Shown here: positions 45,761 to 56,027 of the stretch, piece by piece
Numbering within the stretch: position 1 is the first letter of the stretch
Layout of the letters: every line of letters begins with the position of its first letter
DNA from: Tetraselmis striata
Taxonomy: Eukaryota > Chlorophyta > Chlorodendrophyceae > Chlorodendrales > Chlorodendraceae
Assembly: GCA_006384855.1 (NCBI GenBank)
Contig: VCJN01003151.1
Coordinates: forward strand, 310,001-374,000
Direction of reading: 5' to 3'
Length of the DNA: 64,000 nt
Notes under the pieces: generated by a model
Databases searched by the model: none
What the model saw: the letters and a program-made list of their open reading frames with translations, nothing else
What the model was told of the DNA's origin: nothing
Program-made: the position numbers and the translations under genes

Positions 45761-46490
45761 GTGGGATGGGCGGGGCAGCGGTTGCCACCGAGTGAGGCGT
45801 AGCATCGTTTGCAGTAGCAACGCAGCCTTTCCGGTTGCATAGTGTGACGCCGCCTGGATGTAACCCAGCAGTACGCGCAAAGTGCAAATGCAAGCTGCTG
45901 GTGGCGGGGATCCACGCGAGGTCGCAGGACGGTGCGCGAGGGGGGGGGGGGGGGGGGGGCAGCGGCTGTGGGATAGGCGGGGCAGCGGTTGCTACCGAGT
46001 GAGGCGTAGCATCGTTTGCAGTAGCAACGCAGCCTTTCCGGTTGCATAGTGTGACGCCGCCTGGATGTAACCCAGCAGTACGCGCAAAGTGCAAGTGCAA
46101 GCTGCTGATGGCGGGGATCCCGCGGGGGGGGGGGGGGGGGGCAGCGGCTGTGGGATAGGCGCGGCAGCGGTTGCTACAGAGTGAGGCGTCGCATCGTTTG
46201 CAGTAGCAACGCAGCCTTTCCGGTTGCATAGTGTGACGCCGCCTGGATGTAACCCAGCAGTATGCGCAAAGTGCAAGTGCAAGCTGCTGGTGGCGGGGAT
46301 CCACGCGAGGTCGCAGGACGGTGCGCGAGGGGGGGGGGGGGGGGGGGCAGCGGCTGTGGGATAGGCGGGGCAGCGGTTGCTACCGAGCGAGGCGTAGCAT
46401 CGTTTGCAGTAGCAACGCAGCCTTTCCGGTTGCATAGTGTGACACCGCCTGGATGTAACCCAGCAGTACGCGCAAAGTGCAAGTGTTACA
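45761..46490. repeat. ~185-207-bp tandem repeat with poly-G runs, ~3.9 units
   Basis: Each unit contains GGCAGCGGTTGC, CGTTTGCAGTAGCAACGCAG and GGATGTAACCCAGCAGTA. G runs of roughly 17-19 nt occur at 45,941-45,959, 46,125-46,141 and 46,329-46,347. Copies are nearly identical apart from G-run length and a short deletion in the third. Strong quadruplex-forming potential. Confidence 0.85.
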
Positions 46491-46527
46491 CGTCCGTGTG
46501 CCCCACCCAATGACATTGCGCCCGACC

Positions 46528-47250
46528 TCACTGACGGCATGTCTCGCTCTCCTTCAGCTCCTGGGCCGTCCGCCGCCTCACCCTGCGCACCCCACCAGCC
46601 GCGCGTGCCTTCTCGGAAGCCTCACACACGGCGGCGCGAGTCGCGTCGTGGAACGCGTCCCTGACATGGCGGAACTCCGCCCTCACCGTGGCCGTGGTCG
46701 GGCAGGGGACTGCCCGTTGATGGGTCGCCATGCATGGGTAATTGGGGCCGCACAAAGCCGGGGTGCCGTCGCAGCAACACTCCCAGTCCGTCCGTTGGCC
46801 GCAGTCCACGCACATGATAGTGCATGTGGCCGCCTCCCGCCACTGCTCGTAGTGCTCCGGTCAACATGGCGACGAGCAAGTCGGCATGTCCCGCAGGTGG
46901 CTGCGGGGCGGGTGGCGCGAGCACAGCCTCGCTCGCCTCAACAACCCCCTCAGCCCGATCAGTCGCCTCGACCACGGCCTCCTCCGCCTCCTGACGCGGC
47001 GCACCAGGCGCATCATCGTCGCCTGGCAGGGCGTCCCCCCCCGCAACGGCGCCGTCGGCGGTGGCCGACGCCGTCGTGGCGGGGTGTTGTGAGGAGGTGG
47101 CCCTAGACATAGGTGGGGCCGGCACCGCCATGTGTTGCTCCACATGCGGTGCGGTTCCTGACGCGACAGCTCCGTCGCACCAGTACCGGCGCCGGCACCC
47201 CACGCCTGCTAGGCTTACCACCAACCGGCATGTTTCCTTTGGGAGGCGGT
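46528..47250 (-). pseudogene. Cys-rich ORF inside the CACTA-like element
   Basis: Minus-strand reading: an Ala/Glu-rich segment (VEATDRAEGVVEASEAVLAP) from about 47,220 to 46,850. After a frame change near 46,850 comes a dense Cys/His cluster (MCVDCGQRTDWECCCDG, LCGPNYPCMATHQRAVPC) at about 46,690-46,815, followed by a basic tail ending at 46,528. The Cys spacing suggests a zinc-binding domain of unknown kind. It could be a second transposon protein or a captured gene piece. I do not recognise a family. Confidence 0.4.
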
Positions 47251-48139
47251 TCATTCGCGTCGGAGGTGAGCGGCGGTGCCAGTGTGGGTGTGAATACTGC
47301 CCGGCCATTAGGGCTCCCGCCGCATGCCGCTCCGCCGACCCACGCCGCGGCGTGTGCTGCGCCCCGCATAGTCGCCTCGAATATATTATACATGACGCGG
47401 GGACGGGGGGGGGGGGGGGGGATTCGTGCGTTTCGTATGTCGGCGGAACGGCGTGCGAAGCTGCGGCTGGCGAAGGTGGTGGAAGTAAGCGTGGCGGCGT
47501 CGGCGGCGTATTACCGTGCGTGCATGCGTGCGCAACCCCGCGGCAGCAAGCCCCGGACTCGGCGTGTGCCGGCGGCAGAGCTGCGAAGCCATGGACACGG
47601 TACGGGATGCCAAGTCTGGCTAAGCAACTGCCGAGGCTGGCGGCTTAACCCCCATGTCCGGCGGTTGAGGGACGGAAAGTGCGTAGAAGTTGATCGGCAA
47701 AGCGGGCATATAAGCCTGGCTGTGCTAGGTTCCTATTAAGTAATGGCGGTTTGTGCTAAGTAATTCGTAGGGGTGGACCAGGCAGCGCAGGTAGGGGGCG
47801 GTATAAATGAGGCCGGGCACATATACTGCTCCACGAATCGACACTGTGGCACGTGTAGTTCAATAGACCCCCCCCCCCCCCCCCCCCCCCACCCCCCGCC
47901 GGGTCGGCCCGCCGGGTCGGCCCGCCGACCCGCCACGGCATGTAATATCTGTCATGCATCGCCGGGGTATGTGTGAGTGGATGCCCCGCCGCCACATCCC
48001 CCCCCCCCCCATTTACACTTGTGCACTCATTAAGTTTGGGCTGGTTTCGGAGCAGTACATGTACGTATGTATATACATACAATGGAACGTAGGACCTGCG
48101 TGGAAAGAGGCGGGGCTGGCGGAGTGCGTTGGGGGTGCG
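47251..48139. other. Spacer with long G and C runs
   Basis: A ~16-nt G run at 47,405-47,420 and a ~21-nt C run at 47,869-47,890. A plus-strand frame (MSAERRAKLRLAKVVEVSVA, 47,437 onward) is open but not recognised. Confidence 0.4.
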
Positions 48140-49265
48140 TAGAGTAGCGTGTTGGTGAGATTCGGGGTGCATCGGACGCCGGATGCCCATCCACCCGGCG
48201 TAAAAGGCGCGTACGTAATATTCACACTATATTAACACACAAATGTGTGAAAACCGGACATTCCGTGCCGGATGGGTGGGAATACGGCGTCCGATGCAGC
48301 CAAAACCCTAGCAACACGCTATTCTATGCACCGCCAATGCACTCCGCCAGCACCGCCTCATTCTCCGTCGATTTCGAAAACGCCTTCACATTATCCACCG
48401 CTAATAATTGCAATTGCCACCGTGTAATGTTGTCACGATGTGCGCACACAACAACACTTACTACCGGTTCCGACGCGGATGGAGGCGGGGCTTGCGGAGT
48501 GCGTTGGCGGTGCACAGACTAGCGTGCTGCAAATAATTGGGGTGCATCGGACGCCGGATGCCCATCCACCCGGCGTAAAAGACGCGTAATATTCACACTA
48601 TATTAACACGCAAATGTGTGAAAACCGGACATTCCGTGCCGGATGGGTGGGAATACGGCGTCCGATGCAGCCAAAACCCCAGCAACACGCTATTCTATGC
48701 ACCGCCAATGCACTCCGCCAGCACCGCCTCATTCTCCGTCGATTTCGAAAACGCCTTCACATTATCCACCGCTAATAATTGCAATTGCCACCGTGTAATG
48801 TTGTCACGATGTGCGCACACAACAACACTTACTACCGGTTCCGACGCGGATGGAGGCGAGGCTTGCGGAGTGCGTTGGGGGTGCGTAGAGTAGCGTGCTG
48901 CAACTAATTGGGGTGCATTGGACGCCGGATGCCCATCCACCCGGCGTAAAAGACGCGTAATATTCACACTATATTAACACGCAAATGTGTGAAAACCGGA
49001 CATTCCGTGCCGGATGGGTGGGAATACGGCGTCCGATGCAGCCAAAACCCCAGCAACACGCTATTCTATGCACCGCCAATGCACTCCGCCAGCACCGCCT
49101 CATTCTCCGTCGATTTCGAAAACGCCTTCACATTATCCACCGCTAATAATTGCAATTGCCACCGTGTAATGTTGTCACGATGTGCGCACACAACAACACT
49201 TACTACCGGTTCCGACGCGGATGGAGGCGAGGCTTGCGGAGTGCACTGGCGGTGCACAGACTAGC
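48140..49265. repeat. 371-bp foldback repeat, three tandem copies plus a leading half
   Basis: GTGTGAAAACCGGACATTCC starts copies at 48,246, 48,617 and 48,988, exactly 371 bp apart and almost identical. Within each, the left ~110 bp (GGATGGGTGGGAATACGGCG, CGTCCGATGCA, ACACGCTATTCTATGCACCG) is mirrored by the right ~110 bp (CGGTGCACAGACTAGCGTG, TGCATCGGACGCCGGATGCC, CCATCCACCCGGC). Each unit can therefore fold into a long hairpin. A partial unit (48,100-48,245) precedes the first. This is a foldback/MITE-like element amplified in tandem. Confidence 0.85.
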
Positions 49266-49689
49266 GGGAGACTAGATCCATTGTCGCTTATTTACAAGCA
49301 CGGGCGGTGCTGCCAGACCTGATCGTCTACGGCCGATATAATATTCACACTATATTAACATCGGTGCACACCGCCGCACACCGCCGCACAACGCTGCGCG
49401 CGCACATTCGTCGCGCACATATACGCGCGCCCTACCGCACACATTATCCCGGATTCACTCGCCGTATCCATTACGCCGTGCTACTTCAACAATAAACATT
49501 GCGAAATTACACCGACACAATGCCGCACCGACTAGCTCTTGACAATACGTGCATATAAATAGTAGTGGCGCGCTGCTCCTCGCCTCCGATGTGTCGTTGA
49601 CTGCTGCGGAAGGCGGTCGTCGACTGGGTGTTAGTTTCTCCACCTCGCCCCCCCCCCCCCCCCCTTTCACCGCTCACAGCGCCATGGCC

Positions 49690-49972
49690 GACCTCGCCCC
49701 CCCGGGCAAAAGTGGGCGGCGAGCCTTGTTGTCTCGCGTGTCCGCGCCGCCGGCATCGAGGAGGACGAGAAAGACATGAGGAAACGCGTGACAAGGTGGG
49801 CGCGCAACAAAACACTCCATCCTCCACATTAGCACGCACCCACTCGTGGCTAACTTGTGCCGCGCGCAGGTTCGTCCGGGAGCGCCGTAAGGCCCACCTC
49901 AACGCCAAGGCTTCCACAGTGCCAGCGGCGCAACTCGTGGTGGCCGAGGAGGCCGCATCCTCAGCCGCTTAA
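49690..49972 (+). CDS. Small two-exon ORF, unknown, basic
   Basis: Blocks GQKWAASLVVSRVRAAGIEE and DEKDMRKRVTR end at an AG|GTGGGC donor near 49,794. They join in phase to FVRERRKAHLNAK and VPAAQLVVAEEAASSAA, ending in TAA at 49,970-49,972. The acceptor is CGCGCAG at 49,863-49,869. The nearest ATG (49,684) is out of frame across a seven-C run, so the start is uncertain. Lies inside the CACTA-like element and may be the 3' part of one of its genes. No family recognised. Confidence 0.4.
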
Positions 49973-50045
49973 AGGCGAAACGATTGTGGCTTGTTGTTGG
50001 TGTCTGGGCACAAGGGGGCGTCCCGACGCGAAGGTAAGGAAGCTC

Positions 50046-50261
50046 ATGGCGGCGTCGTCGACGGCACAGCCTCCCGGGGTGGTGAAGACACTGACGGATG
50101 ATAAGAAGCGGAAGAGGCCAGTGAAGAAACGCCGAGGTAAGAAACTGACGGTCGCGGAGTCGGAGGCGGAGTCGGAGGCGGAGGCGGAGGCGGAGGCGGA
50201 GGCAGCGAGATCGTCGAAGCGGAGGGTCCCCCGGGCACGCAAGAACAAGAACAAGCAGTAG
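50046..50261 (+). CDS. Basic/acidic low-complexity ORF, unknown
   Basis: A frame in phase with the preceding stretch reads MAASSTAQPPGVVKTLTDD, DKKRKRPVKKRRGKKLT, then an (EAESEAEA)n run and SSKRRVPRARKNKNKQ before TAG. The charge pattern suggests a nuclear or nucleic-acid-binding tail. It may be the last exon of a gene of the CACTA-like element. Real coding status is uncertain. Confidence 0.35.
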   Translation: MAASSTAQPPGVVKTLTDDKKRKRPVKKRRGKKLTVAESEAESEAEAEAEAEAARSSKRRVPRARKNKNKQ

Positions 50262-50949
50262 CCCCCGCCCCCTTACCCCCCTCCCCTCACTCCCCCGGCG
50301 GGAGCGGCGGGGGGGGGGGGGGGGGGCGGCGGGGGGACCACGCCCGCCCGCCTCCCCCCCCCCCCCCCCCCCGGGCCACATTCCCCGATGGCAGCTGTCG
50401 CGAATATTGTAATTCAATCATTCTTCGGCAAACCGCTGCCTGCCCCCGCCCTACCCCTCGCGAATATTTATGTAACGTGAGCACTCTTTGGCAAAACATG
50501 GCAGCCAAACCGCCCATCTGATGACCTTTGATCGGACGGCTGGCAGGCCCGTTCAGCAGTACTAGCTACAATGTACACAAAATTCCCCAGTGTTACCAAA
50601 TACAACGGCTGCGATTTGCGCTCCCATGTACTAATAGTCGTAGTTATCCACAGGACCACTCGTCATCGTGCCCGGGTACCGGGTACCGGGTACTAGATAC
50701 CCGGTACCGGCTCAATAAATATATCGCGTACTACCCGGTACTACACGGACAACCTTGTACCTTATACGTCAGTGCCATGTAACAATTTACCGGGCTAGTA
50801 CGACTACCAGAATGATGACAAAAAGGATTTATCGCCCGCCGGCAATAACGCCGGATGTACTCGCACGTAACTGGATGGACGTGCCGCCACCAGCAGCAGC
50901 CTTCACGGATAAATAATAGTCGCTAGTAGTAGTGCTTCGTCACCCGTAT
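50262..50949. other. Right subterminal region of the CACTA-like element
   Basis: Holds a G run and C run (50,308-50,373), two CGCGAATATT sites (50,399 and 50,459) and tandem GGTACCGGGTACCGGGTA-type repeats at 50,668-50,710. No gene seen. Confidence 0.5.
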
Positions 50950-50971
50950 GTCACATCTGAATCTCACAGTG

Positions 50972-52097
50972 CGAGGCTTCGGTAGCTGTTCGGATAATCT
51001 CGAGACCGGCATTGGCATCCCATGCTTGGCGGCTGCTGAATAGCCGCCGTGTTGTGTGTCCTTGTTGGTCGTGGCGGCAAGGTCGGGGACATGGAGGCAG
51101 TGCTGAAGATTAATGCGCACTGGTGTCCCTGTGTTATCCTGCAGGTAGAGGTGGGCGTTGTCCCCCCCAACCGTTGTCCAGGCACAGTGTTTGTAAGCGA
51201 TACTAACCCCGGGCTGAAGCCATGGTGCGGTTCGCTTTGAAGCAATTCGTTGAGGCCGCGCGAGAACGGCAGGTGTTGAGCGCCACGACCGAAGTGGCAT
51301 AGTCGATGGCTCCGACCGCATGAGTGAACATTGCCTTGCAAAGATGTGACGCGATTCTGCCAGAAATCCCAGCGAGTAGTGCGTTGAAATGGCTGTGTGG
51401 GCTTTGCGCGTAGGCCTCTAGGACGGGGGGCGGCAGTCTATTTGATCACGTCAGGCAGAACGGCAGAGCGGGTGCGGCATGAAGGCTGTTCACGCCGCTG
51501 CGGGTATGTGATGCCGTACCACGCCCACTGATGTGCCCGAGACGAGCATGCCAGAGTTAAAGAGTATTCGGTGTGGGCTATGTCATGTTAACGAAGAGAG
51601 CAGTAGATGGAGCCATGGGGGTATAGCGGCGAGGCTTGGGCTGGATGATGTGGGAGAAAAGGGTTCGTAGGGGCCGGTGTGTCAGGATGGGAACAACGGT
51701 TCTGTCGGGCAATAGGAGCCGAGGCTTCGGTAGCTGTTCGGATAATCTCGAGACCGGCATTGGCATCCCATGCTTGGCGGCTGCTGAATAGCCGCCGTGT
51801 TGTGTGTCATTGTTTGTCTTGGCAGCAAGGACGGGGACATGGAGGCAGTGCTGAAGATCAATGCGCACTGTTGTCCCTGTGTTATCCTGCAGGTAGAGGT
51901 GGATGTTGCAGTCCCCGACTGCGTATGCGCCGAGGCCGTTCATCCAACGGCGTGGAATGGTGCGGTACTCTGCGAAGTCGTTCGAAAAGTTGCGCGGTCA
52001 TGTGTGTAGTCGCGCCAGTGCCAAACACCCACATGTCTGAAAATGACTGAATGCTGTCGTGTGCTGAGTGAGCGACAGATGAAGTAATGGCAGACAC
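50972..52097 (-). mobile_element. Copia protease and pre-integrase parts, duplicated segment
   Basis: A protease block (MWVFGTGATTHMTAQLF) lies near 51,980-52,040, followed on the minus strand by the chain HLYLQDNTGTTVRIDLQHCL and pre-integrase sequence. A stretch of about 0.75 kb here (51,185-51,960) duplicates 43,051-43,577 plus 50,972-51,180, the two parts split by the CACTA-like insertion. Fossil; interrupted. Confidence 0.7.
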
Positions 52098-52286
52098 AAG
52101 CCATCAACAGAAATTGGAATCCACGCAAGCGCCGGATTCCAAAATCCCAGCAGGCTGCGCCGAGTGTCTTCCGACAAGGCAGGATGTTGCAGCATGCTGT
52201 CGGGATAACCCATAGCGATAGCCCGAACATCACAGCATGGTTTAGTCCACTCCCCGCAGAGTCTGAGCATGCCGCGGCCAGGGCCA

Positions 52287-53000
52287 TCAGGATGGGTGAC
52301 ACGGTATGCATAGCTGCCGCGTCGAGAGACAAACTTCGGGCAGATTCTGTTTTGCAAATGTGGTGGCGCCTACCTGGCACGCAGGTGAGAAGCCATACTG
52401 CTTGATGAGGTCACTGACCGGTGGTGGACGGCAAAGGGAGGAATGAAAGTGTTGCTGACGGGTATAGGTGTCAAGGATGTTGGTCCATAGTAAGATAATC
52501 CGACGAGCCGAAGAGCCGAGTTCGTGAGCACATGCAAGGAATGGATCCTCAAGAGCAGCGCGCAATGCGGGGAATCGCGCCGCCCCAGGTCCATTTTCAA
52601 TGATATAGTTCAATACCCCACGTTGTAGTTTGGTAAGCTGGGCAATGATGTCACACACAGCGTAGAAGGGCGTGGCGTACGGGTCGCGAAGTCCATGTTG
52701 CAGTCCGGCAGTAGAGAAGGGACTGCATGGTGGAGTAGCGGTGACTAGATCGACATACGGAAGTTGGACGAGATGCGCGCCGGTGATGGACATGATGTCT
52801 TGAGGAAGCCGCGTATGCGCTGCTTGCACTGCAGACGGTGGAAGCGTGTCAGGTGATGCAGAGCACAGCTTCAGAAGCTCAATTATGTCCATGGCGTCAC
52901 GTGCAGTCTCGTCCGAGTCCACCAAGGTGAGCATGCCAATAGGCAGACCGGCCGCTGCAATGTGACTGGTGAACCCTGGCACAGCGCCAGAAGAAAGGAG
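52287..53000 (-). mobile_element. Cytosine-5 DNA methyltransferase region of the copia element (DRM/DNMT3-like)
   Basis: Minus-strand parts recognisable in order: a motif I-II-like stretch (GLPIGMLTLVDSDETARD), motif IV with the catalytic Pro-Cys (VTATPPCSPFSTAG), motif VI (ENGPG) and motif VIII-like RRIILLWTN. An R-x(4)-W-x-N ending of this kind is characteristic of DNMT3/DRM-type enzymes (RxRxxWxN) rather than DNMT1 (PQxRxR). The region sits between Gag and protease in the same orientation as both. Retrotransposon-borne C5 methyltransferases are known from a charophyte alga and from Symbiodinium. The enzyme would methylate DNA in the nucleus; whether this copy ever did is unknown. Confidence 0.7.
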
Positions 53001-53198
53001 AAGGATATGAAGTGGCGCCGGTGTTTAAAAGTAGACGCTAAAGGCTGGAAGTGGAGCACTGGCGGGGGTGGTGCCGGTCCAGATTCAGTGGTTTGTAGAG
53101 CTGTGTTCTCATTCGCGATGAGTGCGCAATCAGTACAAGGACTGGATGTGGGAAATGTGGTGACTTGTTGGCGGTCAGCGGCCACGGCAGTGTTCCAA

Positions 53199-54485
53199 TC
53201 AGAAGCGGCAAGGGGCTGCTGTTGGACTTCCGCAAAGACTGCGCTGTAGAATGACTGCATAATTGGGTAGCAAGGGTCCATGGGGCGCTGTGACGGTCCA
53301 GCGCGCCAAAGGGCGCGATAGAGCTGCATCTGCCAAATCAGTCTCATTGTCGTAGTGGATGCAGGGTATGTTGTGGAAACCCTGCGCCACAAGCCGCCTT
53401 GTAAGAGCGTTGCCACGCAAATCACGGCGAATGCCCCAGTGGCAGCGCAGACGGGTGCCGCAGATGGGAAACGCAGAAAAGTCAGGGATGCGTCGGCTGT
53501 CGGCAACATCGGACAAGTTGCTGAGCTCCGCCTGAAAGGCTCCGTGCCACACATGCTAGGCAGGAGCTTGGACAGGAACACGGCGCCACTTGCCGCAGGC
53601 AATGCTGCCACAAGCCCGGCGACGGATGTAGTTGATGAGGCGAGTGGCTGGTGGAGGTGGAGGTGGAGTGAAGTCCGGCATATCCCGAAGGTGAGCCGCA
53701 ATTGCAGCATTGAATGCAGCATCACGCAGGCAGGTAGTATCGGCGCGGTGGCGAGCGGAGCGCATACGATTGCGGTTGCGACGCTGGTATGTGGTATCGC
53801 GAAGCCGTGCGCCACAAGGCACGTGCGTGTTGTTGATGCGATCCAGCGCCACGTGAGTCAGGTCGATGCGGGGTTGGTAGGCATCGAGGTCTGCAGTAGA
53901 GAACGTGTCGTTGTCGTTTGGCGAGGCGGCGTCTTCGACATAGAGAATGCGGTAACGGGAGACTCGATTGTTGATAGGCATGGCAACGACCCGCAGTTCG
54001 GCTTGCTGCTGAAAGTCCGCCATCTCCACATCGTAGCTGCGCTGACGGGCTGCAGCTTGTGACACCTAGAAGGGATCCGCATGGCGCTTGAATGGACGCT
54101 GGATGGGAAACGGCTGTTGGAGGAAGATCATGGACGGAGGAAGAGGTGCCTCGGCCTGCTTAATCGCAGAGGGCGAGGTACAACGAATGAAGTGAAGGAC
54201 GGAGTCCTCATACTCCTTTCCGTGTGCGTTTGCATCCGCCTCTATCACGGCGGTGGCAGCAAGGTCACACGCGAGGTCGGCCTAGTCGAAGGCCCTCTGA
54301 GCAGCCGTGATGTCCGCAGGGTAGTGACGATAGCTGGCGCGCACTCGTCGGGCAACCAAGCGGGACACTAAGTTGAAGCTTGTTGATGGGCGACGCTAGC
54401 AGTGTCGGTGCGGAGCTGAGCGGCCATGGCATCGACACCGTTCATCTCAACCACCAAAGTAGCCATAGCGATGGATGGCAGAGAG
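53199..54485 (-). mobile_element. Copia element region of unknown function between Gag and methyltransferase
   Basis: Protein-like blocks on the minus strand include YDVEMADFQQQAELRVVAMP, YRILYVEDAASPNDND and IPCIHYDNETDLADAALSRP. No domain was recognised; part may belong to the methyltransferase protein's N-terminal region. Fossil. Confidence 0.5.
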
Positions 54486-55767
54486 TTAGTGTGTGGCAAT
54501 AGGTGAAGGGCGGGCTGCACAGGCGCGGCGGAATGAATCGAGGTGGCGCTCATCAGTTTTGTCGTCGCAGATGTCGTCACTGATTTCGGCGCATTTCGGA
54601 TGACTCGGAGGTGAAGTGTCGAATAAGGTATCAGCAGTGGCAACGCTGTTGTCTTCACATGTATAGTTGACTGGCTTCTCGACCTGGGCTACCATGTCCC
54701 ATGGGACAGTGCCACCAGCTGAGGGCTCAGGGGCAGGTGAAGTTGAATTGATGCCAACAACCACGGCGGTGTCGCTTGCTCCAGAGCGCTCCCGGCGCTC
54801 GATGTCGCGCTTCCTCTTGAAACACTCGTAGTCCATGGTGTGGCCACGCTTGTCGCAGAACTTGCAGATGGGCACGTCTCCACGTGGGCGTGACGGCGGT
54901 GGCGGGGCGTTATTGCCAAGCGCGCGACGGAAGAAACCATGCTCTCCATGTTGGTGCTCAGCATCTTTAGGGTGGACAGGATGGCAGAGTTGGATTCGAC
55001 GGCGACATTTGAAGAGCCGTCTGCTGCAAACGTTGAGGTAGGCTGATCAGCGGGCTCTGGATCCACAGTAAGCATGGAGTCCCTGGCATGTTGGACAGCG
55101 GCATCAAGGGTGGTAGCAGTGACAGCTTCAGTAGGAAGCATCTGCGCAGCGGTTCGGAACTCGTCGCGAAGGTCCTTGATGAACGCGACGACTAGCGTTG
55201 ACTCATCAGGCGCCTTGTCCATGCACTCCAGCTCCATACGCACCATGTTAAGACGCTTCTCGTAATCCGTGAGGTCCTCGGTTATCTTCGTTCGCATGCG
55301 TAGCGCCTCATTACAGGCTGAGCACGAAAGCGAGGTGACCGTAGAAAGGTGGCGAGAAGCGCGTCGATCGCTATACGACCACGCACTACGGGGTCGGTGC
55401 TGACGGTGAAGCGGAGAAGCTCGGTTCTGGCTTGCTTGTCTAGAACGATCTGGTTGAGGATAGACATGAAGGTAGCATGATGTTGTGGGCTGGTATCAAT
55501 AGTCCATAGCTCATCAAAGCCCGGCTTGGAACTGACATCCGCCTTGACTTGCAGCCACCGGACCAAAGTGCCAGTGGCCTCCTTGGCATTGTGGAGAGGA
55601 AGGTGTTTGAAGCCCTTGAGGCGAAGAGGGGCCACAGAGGAGTCATGGTCGGCAGGCATGCTGACAGGCGAGTTGAGAAGCTGGAGCGATAGAAAGAACA
55701 AGTTGTTGAAGCACAGAAAGATGTAGTTGGTTGGAGCTGTAGCAGGCAGAACTGCAGCAGCATGTAT

Positions 55768-55770
<3 letters not shown>
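54486..55770 (-). mobile_element. Copia Gag region with zinc knuckle
   Basis: Minus-strand parts: an N-terminal Gag block (LKGFKHLPLHNAKEATGTLV), a UBN2-like core (MELECMDKAPDESTLVVAFI, LRDEFRTAAQML) and a CCHC-type knuckle (CKFCDKRGHTMDYEC) near 54,830-54,875. This is the copia Gag arrangement. The leader between Gag and the LTR holds a (GA)n tract at 55,769-55,813. Fossil. Confidence 0.75.

Positions 55771-55813
<43 letters not shown>
55769..55813. repeat. (GA)n microsatellite in the element leader
   Basis: About 44 bases of GA dinucleotide between the LTR-like repeat and the Gag region. Confidence 0.9.
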
Positions 55814-55817
<4 letters not shown>

Positions 55818-56027
55818 GTGGGCAGCAATGTCAACATGGGACCAAGGCTGGGACAGCTGTGTCGAGCCGACGAGCAGGTGAGTGTCGTGTAGAGCACAGT
55901 TGAAGAAGGCAGTTGGTGATACCAAGTACAGGCACAAAGCTCACAGGTGAGCATGTATGTGTGCAGATCACAGGTGGCAGAGAAGGTAACTGGAGAAGGC
56001 AGCTTTCAGTGAGAGGGCCCATAGCTT

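Larger units (their letters stand above)
43578..50971. mobile_element. CACTA-like DNA transposon, 7.4 kb, with TIRs and 3-bp TSD
   Basis: Positions 43,578-43,599 and 50,950-50,971 are perfect 22-bp inverted repeats beginning CACTGTGAGATTC. They are flanked by the direct duplication CGA (43,575-43,577 and 50,972-50,974). The sequence obtained without the insertion, GGAGCC-GAGGCTTCGG, is present at 51,715-51,730 in a duplicated copia segment, which proves the boundaries. A CACT(A/G) start and 3-bp duplication are the hallmarks of the CACTA/EnSpm superfamily. Contents are plus-strand zinc-finger/transposase-like exons (44,162-45,590), a minus-strand Cys-rich ORF (46,528-47,250), small basic ORFs (49,690-50,261) and several satellites. 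It is younger than its copia host and its genes look decayed. Confidence 0.85.

Noticed and set aside
48140-49265. CRISPR-like array
   Set aside because: Units are 371 bp, contiguous, without unique spacers, and the genome is eukaryotic.
43840-49420. GCGGTGTGCGGC / GCCGCACACCGC as the ends of a separate transposon
   Set aside because: The perfect 22-bp TIRs with a TSD lie outside them; they fit subterminal repeats of that larger element.
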